Assembly (NCBI GenBank): GCA_027946365.1
Contig: JAPEUQ010000009.1
Span: 434,001-498,000 of the forward strand
Source of the DNA: Kalmusia sp. IMI 367209
Taxonomy: Eukaryota > Ascomycota > Dothideomycetes > Pleosporales > Didymosphaeriaceae
Length of the DNA: 64,000 nucleotides
Direction of reading: 5' to 3'
In this document: positions 23,912 through 35,161 of the stretch, one piece after another
How positions within the stretch are numbered: the first letter of the stretch is position 1
Layout of the letters: each line of letters starts with the position of its first letter
Program-made: the position numbers and the translations under genes
Notes under the pieces: generated by a model
The model's database searches: none
Told to the model about the DNA's origin: nothing
What the model saw: only the letters and a program-made list of their open reading frames with translations

Positions 23912-25135
23912 GAAGGGTGACCCAACATTTTTGGGTTCGCCAATGCTTCTACGATTAATTCTGGCGGACATACGAGTGAAGTATTCGGTATCACACAAGA
24001 TTTTCACGGCATGTCCAGAGAACAGCTTTTTGGGTACATATTCTGAACTATCCACCTCTACTTCGTTTTGACCGAATGAAAGCTGCTAAATTCCCAAATA
24101 GGAATCATTAAAGCCATCGCCTTGTACGTACATACTTCTGTCTTCGATTGCGACCCAGCCTGTCAGCCTAGTATAGATACAAGCTAAGTAATCATCTATC
24201 TCACTATGCATCCGCTTCTAGAGCGCCCACTTCCGGACATCGTCCCCGAATTTGTTCTTCTCACTACACCACTCAAGTCTGATAACATTGGTAGCGACGA
24301 GCCGGAAATGAAAATCGCCCGCATACTCTCCAGTAGTGACTGGTCCATCCAACAGCTCTAGGTCCTGCTATCATTAGCACCACGTAGCCCACACACCATG
24401 AAACATAATTATGGAGTATTTGATAACTTGCAACCAGAAGTCGCACTCAAAATCTCTAATGATGTGAAAATTCTCTCCACTTTTCTATCGCCAAACTCCG
24501 GGATAATTGTTATGCTTTACCATCAGCGAAGATGCAGGCGTTAGCACCGCTCTGGTCCTTGTCGCTGAACACGTTGCTGCAGAAGACACCCGTGTAGGTT
24601 TCGGTATCGCGGACGGTCAGGGGAGCTTCCATGGAGTCGCGCAGCTTGACCATGTCGTTATTCGGGGCTACGTAGGCGTGGGTCAGGTACGCGTGGTAGA
24701 TAGCGATGGGTTATATTATGTGCTTACAGTCGTTCACTAAAATATTATCGTACGGATAATCATGAGAGTTATGGGAATCTTTTCGGTTGGAATCGAAAAG
24801 ATAGCTTTTGAGGTAGCTTGATTCTGGTTGTCCGCTGAGTTCGGTGAGTCTCTCACCGAGAGGCTGATATCAAATGGGATAACGCGTCTTATGGATTAGC
24901 ACCACGTGCAAATTATCAAATTCACTCTCTTGAAGGAGTTGCCGGTTGTGAATTGCGGGATTAATAGGTCTTAAAGCTTCCCATATCGCAGATCAAACGA
25001 TGCCAAGTAAACGTCCAACACCATGAGCTTAGAACAAACATTATGTTTATTAAAGCTTGGATAAATTGGGTAGAATGCAAAAATTCTTCTTTCAACGTGC
25101 ACAATGTGAGACATTGTGTATCGAAACAGACTAAC
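23912..25135. other. Intergenic with degraded ORF island
   Basis: Mostly A+T-rich sequence with no complete gene. The exception is the short GC-rich open segment at 24510-24710 (minus), listed separately. Confidence 0.45.
24510..24710 (-). pseudogene. GC-rich ORF fragment, probable gene remnant
   Basis: A 66-codon segment open on the minus strand is clearly richer in G+C and in C-ending codons than its surroundings. It encodes a normal-looking peptide with Cys-Ser-Asn, Asp/Lys and Ala-Cys motifs and ends at a stop at 24510-24512. It lacks a start codon. A possible splice acceptor (CTACGTAG at about 24669-24676) and a donor (GTAAGC near 24727) lie just upstream, but no credible first exon is found. 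It is either the last exon of a gene whose 5' part has decayed or a captured fragment. The parent family is not recognised. Confidence 0.35.
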
Positions 25136-25142
25136 TATAAAA
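25136..25142 (+). promoter_or_regulatory. TATA box of the 25218 gene
   Basis: TATAAAA lies about 80 bp upstream of the ATG at 25218, in an A-rich context typical of fungal core promoters. Confidence 0.45.
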
Positions 25143-25217
25143 GCGGCTCACCAACCATGATTATCTATCTCAAAGAATCAAATCGATTCTAATCAAGCGA
25201 GCCTAACTACTCGTAAC

Positions 25218-26345
25218 ATGTCTATGTCCTCAAAATTGACAATTTACTCTGAGAAAGGGCTTGTACCTGGCTTTGCCCTTTCAGTGCCAAACGTCATCGC
25301 CGCCGTACGATGCGGTCTCGTAGAAGACCCGCACGCTGTGGAGTCCCAAAGCATCTTGGCCATACGTCTTCTCGGAAACCATGTGGCCATTGCAATAAAA
25401 GCGGCAGTAGACGAGCAGCCAGATTGGGATGAAGATGTGTTGCAACCTATCGTCGACGGATATACCTTGACGAAAACGGAAACGGACTTTGTCGTTATCA
25501 CTTCAGTTGTTCTCCTTCTAGCATACGACTTGATTCGTCGACGCTGCGCGGATATTACTGAAGCCGATACAGAATTCATTTTGAATGCTCTTGGTAGGTC
25601 TATGAGAGATTACAAGGTGCGAAAGGCTGTCACGGATGTTATCGAAGCTGAGAAAGATAGGTTGTTGGGGCTGGACGCCGATATGAGCATCCTTAATGCT
25701 CTATTCGTCCTCGACGGCTTACTGGCTCAAGCATCCGCCTACTCTAGGCTGCGACATGATTCAGCTATCGATTCAGACCCTAATCCAGCTATATCACAAG
25801 GACTTGCAGTGATACCTGCGAAAATTAATGTCTCCCCGATATCAATGGCTCTAACCGAACGGGATGATGCGCCTACGCCAACTCAAAACACGTTCGCCGG
25901 CAACTTGTCCACTCCGACTCCGACTCCAACTCAAACGGATTATTTTCGAGACGTTCATGTGCAGTATTATCTCAAACCTGTCTGCGCACTCGAGCTAGAC
26001 GATATTAAGACACACAACTTCCAAGGCGAGATGATGACACTTGAGACAATGAGTGGTCTTCGAGTGCGTATCGAAGAAGGCGTTACAGTGTCGGAAATTG
26101 AGGATGCGTACCCTAGGGTGTCAATTCGTGCACCGGTCGCAGATGGATATGATTTGTCAGCAACGGTCGTCGTTCCACCTGGACATAGCTATATTCTCGA
26201 CGATGTCTCGTCAATAAATCAAGAGGATGAGATCCCGGAATGGACTAGCGTCGAGACATCAAAAGCTACTGTTTGGATTGGGAACGGACCGTACGTCGTT
26301 GAGCGACATGGGGCTAAAATGAAGGTTAACAACGTGTATCATTAG
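25218..26345 (+). CDS. Orphan intronless protein with Thr-Pro linker
   Basis: 375 residues in one exon. The N-terminal half (about 1-185) is predominantly helical with several Leu/Ile/Val-rich segments, including one at 95-107 that could be buried or membrane-associated. A linker with a TPTPTPTQT repeat (about 229-237) follows. The C-terminal half (about 240-375) has the alternating pattern of a beta-rich domain with conserved-looking Gly and Pro turns. No signal peptide, catalytic motif or known domain is recognised. Good codon use, a TATA box and the uninterrupted frame support a real gene. The neighbours on both sides are gene-poor, so context gives no functional hint. Confidence 0.65.
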   Translation: MSMSSKLTIYSEKGLVPGFALSVPNVIAAVRCGLVEDPHAVESQSILAIRLLGNHVAIAIKAAVDEQPDWDEDVLQPIVDGYTLTKTETDFVVITSVVLLLAYDLIRRRCADITEADTEFILNALGRSMRDYKVRKAVTDVIEAEKDRLLGLDADMSILNALFVLDGLLAQASAYSRLRHDSAIDSDPNPAISQGLAVIPAKINVSPISMALTERDDAPTPTQNTFAGNLSTPTPTPTQTDYFRDVHVQYYLKPVCALELDDIKTHNFQGEMMTLETMSGLRVRIEEGVTVSEIEDAYPRVSIRAPVADGYDLSATVVVPPGHSYILDDVSSINQEDEIPEWTSVETSKATVWIGNGPYVVERHGAKMKVNNVYH

Positions 26346-29195
26346 TTCACAATGGTGCTAATAAGTCTCGAATATCCTGAACACGTTGGAGACGAGTGCA
26401 AGAGCTGATCGTCTCACTGTGACTGCAGTCTCCGTCAATATGTGAAACAGTCTGCATTGTTCAGCTGTGGAAAAGAATACGATCCAGCTACTTTTCTTGA
26501 GTATACATTGGAGAAAATTGTTTATTTCATTTCCCAGATATATACCGAGCAATATTTTTGTGTTGGTGGTGATGCACAGTGAAATTAATGCGATGTAGGG
26601 CGAATGAAAGTAGACAAGTATAGGATTATGTTATACCCCACCTCTCTTTCGTACGCCAACGTATGGCATTCATCTAACACATCACCTTTTATTCAGGATA
26701 CTGGGAACGCCTAAAGTCACAACATGGTACGTCTGGGTCCGAGCTGACAAGAGGTCGGTGTGAGATCACGTGATGCTATAACCTTCAACAAGTGTTCAGC
26801 CACCAGACCCATCAAACCGGTATGCTGAAAGGGTATCGCCCAAACACAGACACGAAGTGCCGAGTCTCCACCCGGCATTCTTCTCAACGCCCAGGCAAGG
26901 CATGCAAGGCTGCTGACGTGCGATGATGTCACCGGATCCGCTGCATGAGACTGGAAAATCTTTCGCTTGCATGATGAGCGCTGCCTTCCTCTTCCCATCT
27001 GTTCGGCATGCGTTTTCCGGATTCTTCCGATTTCAATCGAAAGATGAATTCCCATTTATCAGCGCCAGAGCCGCAATGAGTGCAACTAGCCGAACAGAGC
27101 CTGACATTCACATCGCATGCTGCACCGTCTAGTACTGTGCACGTCTAGCACTGCGCCCCGCCCAAAACTCTCAGCGCTGCGTGTGCATACCTCAAAGGAG
27201 TCTCTTTTTCCAGAATGCGACCTACTTTGAACATCCGAGCTAAGCTCGAAATGCTAAAGCATACTTCCGCACGACGTACACGGTCTGGGCTTCGAATACT
27301 CTGGACAAAAAGGATTGGGCTACAGACTTCTAAACACTTCTCAAGACGCAGCGTGAAGCTAAGGTTATACGATCGTACCTCGATTTGTGCCGACTTAGTT
27401 TTTTATATGCAAATCTGGTCCAGACGCCCTCTTAAATTGCTCAGAATTTCCGCAAAAAATGCCTTCTACTCACTGATAAATTGGCCCATTGGCTGCAGAC
27501 AAGACGCCGAGTCACAGGTTTCAGGTATGTTCAACAAAATCAACCGTGGTCCTGGAATGCCAACGAATCAGAGCAGCTCCCCCGTTGGGGCGCCGTTGGG
27601 CCCTGACAGGGGTATATGAGCCGATCGGCCCTCCCGCAGTCCCACAAAGCCACTTCCGTCGAATCCTGGAAACCGGGGACTCCGCTCCACAAAATCCTGA
27701 CGTTGATCAAAGATCCTTCTTACCCAACCTACTTTGTCTACGAGTACACCTCTTTTAGATAAGGCAGAAGAAGATCTCCATCGCCAGTTGTCCACCTCAC
27801 GCCTCACCAGCATGGATGATGTAGTTGCAAAATCTTGACCTTCGGATTCTAGTGTCCTTAGACTCATGGCCCGCGCGTTACGGTTATTGGTCTTGTGATT
27901 CGTCATAGTGCGAGCTCGCTCTGGAAGGAATCCACTGGATGCACGGATGTTCAGATGAGGTTTGGTGCGCTCTGCATGGATACCCAGGCTTTGACTTGTC
28001 GCTCTGCTTTTGCATAGCTATCTGACCAATAATCCAGTCCTCGCATTTCGAACAAACGGACTAAGAAATCGCTCTATCGCTGTCAGGACACCTACCATTT
28101 CTGCCGCCGCAGTGGGACCACTTCGTGAGGCGTACTGCAAGGTGTGAATCACGACGATACTCCGTCCCACAAATATGACGCGGTAGGGATTAGCCTGCAG
28201 TGTTCGACAAGGTGTGCATATTGGCTCAACACCATCACCCTGGACATCTAGGTAGTTCATCCAATAGCCAGAGTCCGGAGCGCTCCTCTTTTCCCATTAG
28301 CCACATACACCAAGATCGTACCATCCTTACCTAACGCACTACAGTCCTCGCTCTACCTATGGTAGTTAAAGGTCGAGCAGCAGGTACTCAAGCCACTAAG
28401 GTATGCCTTCTCGGTTATCCAATTTGTCGCAGCTCGAAAATTTTGAGGCCCAACAATTGCAGAACGGATGTTCGACTCCGTCGGACTGTCTCGCATGTTA
28501 ATATAGATACCTAGCACTAAGGTGGAACCTCTTCTATGCTGTCAGGCTAGACTCCATGAACCTAGAAGCTTACTTTCAGTGATGATGTCCGGTTCTGTAC
28601 TTCGCGGGAAAAAAGGGAGATTAATCTACGGTATGCAATGCGGTATGGATGCACGGTGATAGAGTTTGACTTATGCCTAGTTGCACAAGCACCCCGCTCT
28701 TTCGCTTGCAAAACCAATTCTTATCTTCCGATCCCACGCTTCTCTATCTATGGAACCCAAAAAAATTACTTTCATTGACTTTCACTCAAGACCGTATAAC
28801 TACTGACTTCAAATAGATCTTGAACGTCGACTACTGTTGACAAGACGGTGGTACACGTACGAAAATGGACCCCTGCATCACCGTTTTCGCCCCACCAGCC
28901 CCGCGGCCTGACAGACCGAAGAGGCTAACAGCTGGGGTCTACGTCCTACCGAGTAGGATCTCGATCCTAGTACTTCGGAGGTACTACCTTCCAGATCGAC
29001 CTCTGCATACATGTGCACAGTCGGTGGTTTTCCAGAAGTCATTGTCCAGTACCATTGGATACCCCAACGTCCGGTATCGTCGAAGGATCCAATTGTGAGT
29101 TTGTTCCGTAATACCTGAGCACACACGTATTTGATCGGTCTATAGCCTTGCCGACTACGCGAGTCAAGACACGAACAACTTTACAGCATTCACCC
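26346..29195. other. Intergenic, 2.8 kb left border of the polyketide cluster
   Basis: No gene can be supported. Open frames at 26717-27132, 27215-27906, 28018-28260 and 28865-29126 overlap on both strands and have no recognisable motif or consistent splice model. There is no transposase, tRNA or inverted repeat pair that I can see. The region may include remnants of decayed genes between the orphan gene and the cluster regulator. Confidence 0.45.
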
Positions 29196-31294
29196 ATGGA
29201 CGACAACGCCTTGTCACCAAAACACATGCTCCGTAGAACTCGCCGCATCGCCTGCGATATCTGTCGAGAACGCAAAGTACGCTGTGACCGACGCCAACCC
29301 AGTTGTGAAAGATGTATTCGGCTGGGAAATCGCTGCACTTATACGGTTATGACATTACAAAATAACGCTACCAGTCCCAACGACGCAAGCATAAGGATCC
29401 ATAAGCTGCTATTGCAGATGCAATCAAGACTAGGTTGAAACATCTGATCCAGTTGAGATATATGTAAACTAACCCATCCCAGCGCGAGCAGAGATTCAAC
29501 TTGCGAAAGGGCAACCAAGCGCTTCCTATCCTTACCCCGATCGTACCGTGACGACGTCTCCGCCCTACCTAAGTGATGGTTCAGGAAATAGCGAGCCCTT
29601 CGATCCCGACGGAGCAGCAGCATGGGATCAATGGAGGTATATACCGTCCCGGCACTTCTAGACATAGTCGCAGGAGGCTCAAATGGTAGTAGGAACTCTT
29701 CCGATTTCTTGGAATCTTTGAATGAAACGTCGAACGAATCTGTCCTTGATATATCCGGCCTCAATGCAGATGATCTCTTCAGATGGCCAAATTCCTCAAT
29801 CGGTCAGGCTGTGCAAGAGCCTGGAATGGGCGATTCGTCAATTAAGAATTTGTAAGCTGCAATTGGAGCATCTTAGATAAACGCATACTAATGGACAGTC
29901 ATTTATCTTATTTCGAAACCGCGCATTTGATTCTTCCGATGCTAAATCGCGAACGATTTGAGGCAGCAGTGGATGCAGGGACTACCAAAGCAGAGTTCAC
30001 TGCACTGAAAAATGCAGTTGCCATGGCCGGAGCCGCATCTCAGGCAGACAGTGTAGATGCGGCAGAACACTATTACGCGTTGGCACGCAGTAACCTAGAG
30101 CAAGTTGAGCAAAGAGACACGGATGAGCCCTTCTTGACTATAGCAGCAGTGCAAACTTTGATACTTATCGTCTTCTATGAGTTCAAGAAGAAGAGCCTTG
30201 CACGGACATGGATGACAGTAGGTCGATGCATGAGGCTCACGCGAGCCTTGGATTTGCATCACCTCGACTGTGAAGTGGAGCCAGGCGATAGCAGAAATTC
30301 GATATTGGCAGCTCTTAAGATTCTTCCAGTGGGTGACCCACTAGAATTGGAGGAGCGGCGAAGCACCTTTTGGTGCGCATACATCATCGATTCCTACGTT
30401 AGTGCTCTAACAGGGTGCGCTACAACATTCAATGAATCAGAGGTAAGTGCCGAGAAGAAATGACATGATGATGAACTCATATTGTTCCAGATCACCTGTT
30501 TTCTACCAAAACCTTCTCACGCCGGAAGTCTTCGATCATATGATCAGAGAGACAGGTTGCAGGATGTTGTCAATGATTCAAGGCGCTTTGGAGACACATC
30601 CTCGTTCCGTGGCTTTGCAATAATGGCTGCACTCGCAGGGAGGGTTTCAATGCACTGCAGTGCAGCTCAAAAAGTAACCTCCCTAAGGAATGACCCCGGA
30701 TACCCATTCTGGAATGAACACTTTCGACTAGCAGAAAATGTGTCAAGTATCTTTGACGCGCTACTAAGCTCAAGTATGCTGCCGCCTCATGCTTCCGATG
30801 TAAGATTAATGCTTCTGGCCCTCAACATGCACGCAGTCACTATCCTACTACATGATTTCGCCATCGAGCGATCCGAATGGGAGAAGGTAGTACCCGTATC
30901 CGTCATTTCGGAAAGTCGAGATCGGTCGGATACAGCTGCAAAGGAAATCATAGCAGTATTACGTAGGGTCAATGCGCTGGACATCAGATCAGTAAGCGAC
31001 GTCATCTATCATGAAGAATTTCAGTCGTGCTAATTCAAGAACTAGAAAATGGTCATCAAACAGATGAACACCTTCAACATGTGGTCACTGTCGGTGGCAG
31101 CGAAGGTGTTAATACGTACTTTAAATTGTTCCCAAGATTCGTCAGCGACCCATGAGGCGCTTGTCAACCTGCATATTTTACATTCTGCAATTATGGACTT
31201 CGAAGACGAATCAGTGTTCTTCAAAACGCTTCTAGACGATATTTCAATGCATCTAGCGGCATACAACAGCGGCGATATCGCCCTCATGTTATAG
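29196..31294 (+). CDS. Zn2Cys6 transcription factor, probable cluster regulator
   Basis: Six exons (29196-29433, 29483-29547, 29592-29851, 29899-30442, 30491-30991, 31064-31294) sum to 612 residues in a continuous frame. Introns are 49, 44, 47, 48 and 72 nt. The first contains an AACTAAC branch site and the 44-nt second one is the least certain. The Zn2Cys6 cluster is complete (Cys 20, 23, 30, 37, 40, 47) with a basic flank. The middle domain shows the helices of the fungal-specific transcription factor domain (HYYALARSNLEQVE, a WMTVGRCMRLTRALDLH block, RRSTFWCAYIIDSY). It is nuclear by family. Its position next to the DUF3237, monooxygenase and PKS genes suggests it is the pathway-specific activator. 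That is inference from position. Confidence 0.82.
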
Positions 31295-31464
31295 AAGCAA
31301 GCAGATAAATCATTATCAATCGGTCCAGAGCCCCTTCCATTTCAGCAACATATCTCACAGGGTACTTAGACACGGACTTGTTCACGGGCGCTTATTCTGA
31401 GCACGTGAATGGGTTGAATTGAATGTATAGATTAGAATAACCAAGATAGTCGGTCAATTGTGAC

Positions 31465-32326
31465 TTAGTCCATATCTGTACTCGCCACTACCTGCGAGAT
31501 CCGCGACTCAACAGTGACGGTACGAGGATCGTTACTCACGATGAACCTACCATTTCCGACCCACTGCGAATTTTCAAGAAATTTGTATTTGGCCGCACCA
31601 GTTTGAAACCTATGCTCAGTGACTACGAGTGATCAGTACATATATCTTGTCGAGAAGGCTTTGCGTACCGGACAATCCAAATGGAATGGTTTGTGCATCT
31701 GGATCGCCTTCAAAAACCTGGAAGCACTTTCGTGCTAGGAGAGCAACCCCAGTATAATCTATTGCGAGTGTCTTGCTACAATAAGCCGAGAAGTGTGCCA
31801 TCAGACACGGATGACTTACCTGACCGTCGTTGGTTCTGATTGACGATAAGGCTTAGACGCAACAAATTGAGATCATCGAATGACTCACTTCGCAATGCAC
31901 TTGACATTTGGTCTTCCATACTTCTTATCAGCATCGATGTAAAGCCAATCGGCCCCAAAGACGACCTCAGCTTCCACCTTGGGCTCAAAGCCTTCCGCAG
32001 TCGTCAGCGTGCCCGTCGGGGTTTGCTGTAACATTCTTGTGAGCCTTGACATTTGAATGCTCCTGGCTAGACTGACCCAATGAACGAGCTGCGATCCAGA
32101 GACCGTATCACCTACGCACGAGACAAGCATATCAGCTTACTGTATGTTCCACAGCAGGAAAAAATCAAATCGACTACGAACCAACGGGGTTGCCATGCCC
32201 GATGTCCACCTTTTTCAATTTTCAGTTAGCTTAGCTAGATGACGAAGGATTTCATTGTACCTTAAGAATAAACGCAGGCTTCAAAGTTGGAAACCCTGTA
32301 AGCGGAGCATTGGCACCAGAACCCAT
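31465..32326 (-). CDS. DUF3237 family protein, seven exons in 0.86 kb
   Basis: Seven small exons (32326-32261, 32209-32182, 32111-32077, 32025-31889, 31835-31820, 31771-31669, 31622-31465) give 180 residues with every phase matched. One exon is only 16 nt. The product matches the layout I associate with DUF3237: an N-terminal FILKVDIG strand, a GTLTTAEGFEPKVEAEV strand pair, a conserved ADWLYIDADKK block, an IDYTG strand and a C-terminal FLENSQWVGNGRFI segment. DUF3237 proteins are small beta-barrels of unknown function that occur in bacterial and fungal metabolic gene clusters. The gene lies about 170 bp from the end of the regulator (convergent). A role as a cyclase- or isomerase-like auxiliary enzyme in the polyketide pathway is conceivable but not shown. 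Confidence 0.8.
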
Positions 32327-32996
32327 GGTTTCTCAAGGCGACAAACCACATCGGTTTGATCATGCGCATCAGGATCGTTTTTAAGTGAGGCTTGATTTCA
32401 TAGAAGCAACCGTTATTCAAATTCTAGCCTTCTAGTTAACTAGGTCATTTGCTCATGATGCACCAGCTGACACAGGATCTTTCCGCGTCAACGAAGTATA
32501 TTGTCGTCCCGAAAATGCACGCACTCCGCTCTCCGTCTATGGCATGAGTTCTTTACGAAACGCGGACCGATTTCTCCGTGCCTCTCCGAGGACGCGTGTA
32601 CTCCGCCCCTTCTCCGTGGGGTGCTGCACCCGGGGTGGCTTTGGCTTCCGTCTTCTACGCTAGTGCTTCTAAGTCTCATGGCAAACGGACAATCCGAGAT
32701 CGTCCACAAAGTTATCGATCGCTCTGTATTATTGCAGCTATTTCAAGTTTTGTAAACCTTTGACATCGGATGATCGTTTCTTCGGTCTCATTTCGGATCG
32801 GGAACTTTTTGATTGGACGTTGATTCTACGTCCATCACAAGGCAACAGACTAAAACCCTAAAATGCTTAGTGCGATGTATTTGGTCGGACTTCATGACAT
32901 TGGCGGTGTAACAAAGTTCGATTTGGGTACCCTAGTTGTTCAATTAATTCTGTTTCCCTGCCGTGTCAAAATCGCCGATGCGCACATCGATCGAAT
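32327..32996. other. Intergenic, upstream of DUF3237 gene
   Basis: The 670-bp stretch holds the promoter of the DUF3237 gene and the 3' flank of the monooxygenase, both on the minus strand. Open frames at 32488-32763 overlap on both strands and are not supported. No regulatory motif is obvious. Confidence 0.45.
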
Positions 32997-34899
32997 CTAG
33001 CTACTACTAATCCTGACAAAGACATATGAACCAACAAGCAGAAAACACAACGAAAGCACCGGGGCATCCCAGGAATAACGTTTTCCTTTTGCAGGCCCAG
33101 CATTCGTCAAATATTGTATCTTGTCGTTCTTTTTCGATTGTGCGACAAGAAACTCGTCAATCAGACCATTGTAATCAGATGGCTTGTATGGCGTGAACAT
33201 CTCAGAGATGGGGTTTGACTTGCGCTTGGTGCGAATACCAAGCTCGCTACACAAAGTATCGATATACTAGTCAAGATCAGCAACGAACAAAAAGTGACCA
33301 GTAGACCATGCTCACCGCCAGGTAGTCATATATGGAATAAGCATGGCGTTTTCCCATATCTCCATATCGTTTCGCCGTCCAGGCGTTCCAAACAGCGATC
33401 TCCTTATCCATTTCTTCGCGTGGTGGTACATCAATCATACCAAGCATCCAAGCAATGCCCCATAGAGCCTGTACTTCACCGACCAGCGGTGTGTAGACAG
33501 AATGTATTTGGCCCGGGAAGAAGATAGATCGATCATTGTTAGCAGCCATTTCAGGCGAGATTAGCCGGCGATATAATCTCCAGGGTCGTTTTGTATTTGA
33601 GGATGCCGTCGGCGCAGGCGGATTCCGCAGCATCGGCAAGAGCCTCTCGACGGTAGCTTCTCCCTCGCGGTCGAGCTGTCGCCACTTCTCGCTGAAGTCA
33701 GCAGGAGATGGCAAACCGATGTGCCCACGAAGATTTTCCTCGAATGCTGAAAGGTTCGCTGTCCAGCCAGTGCATAGAATGACATGATCCGTGTGGAGTT
33801 TAGTTCCATTGGCTAGCTTTACTAAACCGCCAGAGTGGAGAGAAGCTATCTCAGTGCGGTGCACGGTACATCGATTTTGGTGGAATGTCTTCCAAAAATC
33901 CGGCACTGAAGCTAGACCGAGGCCGGAGTTGCACCAGAAGATTCCATACCCTGCTGGGTACGGACGGAGTTTCAATGCATTCGAATTTTTGAGGTATCCA
34001 GCGTGATACTCGGCAGCTCTTGCGACATTTCGCCAAAAGAACTTTGTGAAAAGCCGGCCCAACCGCGTCCGATGCAATGCTCGATACCAAATGCCACTCG
34101 TAGCCAAGATAGCAGGACTGAAGGCTGCAAGCGCCCGTGTAGCCATGACATCAACTGTGTTCAGCATTCCTAGTAGCCTCGGGGGCATGATTGCTAGTGG
34201 GCCGGACCCTTTTCCTTCCTCCCGAATGATCCAGTCTACCTGCTTCCCGGCTTTTAGGAGCAGGAATACGGCGTCATAAGAAGACTTGGCTGCGCCAACA
34301 ACAACGGCTCGTTGTGTCTTTGGGCCTCTAAGTGCTTCGAGAGATGGCCCTAATTGAGACGAGTGTATCACGGGCTTATCGAAGGAGGCACTTGGTATTT
34401 GCGGAACGTATGGATCAGACGAGACGCCCGATGCGTATATCAACTTATCTGCGAGAACTGGGTCGCAGTCGTGTATTGATAGTTTCCATCTATTCTGAGC
34501 AGTTTGCTCAACCTTGGTTACTTGAGTATTCAACCTTGTACGTCGAACGAGATCGTAGTCTTTGGCGAAAGACGTAAGGTAGCCATTGATAGTACGACCG
34601 GAAATATATCGATCAGGTGTCAGACCTTCTTTCTTCATAGGGTAGAAGGAGTACTCGAAGAGTCCATGTCCGACCTGGGCGAAGAGGTCGGGATAAATTT
34701 TCTCCTTGCTCCACACTCCGCCAATGGACTCTGCATTATCCAGAATGACCAAATTCGTGTGTGGTGCAAGCCGAAGGTAAGTAGCAGCCGCAATCAAGCC
34801 GTACCACCCTACTTTTAATTCAGTATTTTGTTCGTAGGGTATACAGGATGGCTAATTTTGCTTACCAGCGCCTACGATGACGACGTCGAAGTGCTCCAT
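32997..34899 (-). CDS. Flavin-containing monooxygenase with C-terminal membrane anchor
   Basis: Three exons (34899-34866, 34808-33316, 33266-32997), with introns of 57 and 49 nt, give 598 residues. The first splice completes the FAD-binding GAGWYG motif (residues 10-15) after a hydrophobic beta strand. An acidic residue ends the second strand (VILDNAE), and a GGVWS block follows as in class B flavin monooxygenases. A second Rossmann signature (VVVGAAKSSYDA, about residue 180) should bind NADPH, and an ILCTGW block precedes the C-terminal half. The last 20 or so residues are a hydrophobic helix, a likely ER-membrane anchor. By family it adds one oxygen atom to a substrate (epoxidation, Baeyer-Villiger or heteroatom oxidation). 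Placed head-to-head with the membrane protein at 35162, it is a probable tailoring enzyme of the polyketide. Confidence 0.88.
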
Positions 34900-35161
34900 G
34901 ATTGTTAATTGAGAACTCAAGGCACTCCTCGTTCCGATTCAATGAGTTTGAACTATCTCTTGTCATGCGTGTCGCTAGTCGACCGGGGTTGGAGCGGGCA
35001 AGTTCGGGAACGCGGCGCAACCCCCCGGGCCCGCGGCCTCCGCCCACCTCCCCGAAGCGGATCTCGAAGCGGATCTCGAGGCGGATCTAGTTCCGTCATA
35101 TGGAGGTCAACTAGCCCAGGTAAACGATGCATTCACTAGAATTACACATTTGGCTCTAATA
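34900..35161. promoter_or_regulatory. Divergent promoter, monooxygenase / membrane protein
   Basis: This 262-bp region drives two divergent cluster genes. Its centre (about 34985-35090) is strikingly GC-rich with several CGG and CCG triplets, and it contains the three 12-bp repeats listed separately. A shared promoter suggests co-regulation of the two genes. Confidence 0.6.
35054..35089. repeat. Three tandem 12-bp CGGATC repeats in promoter
   Basis: Units GAAGCGGATCTC (35054-35065), GAAGCGGATCTC (35066-35077) and GAGGCGGATCTA (35078-35089) are directly adjacent. Each holds a CGG triplet, the half-site read by Zn2Cys6 regulators, at a constant 12-bp spacing (just over one helical turn). They are candidate operator sites for the cluster regulator. 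Confidence 0.7.

Noticed and set aside
29548..29661. Apparent frameshift in the cluster regulator
   Set aside because: A 44-nt GT-AG intron at 29548-29591 restores a continuous 612-residue frame, so no mutation needs to be assumed.
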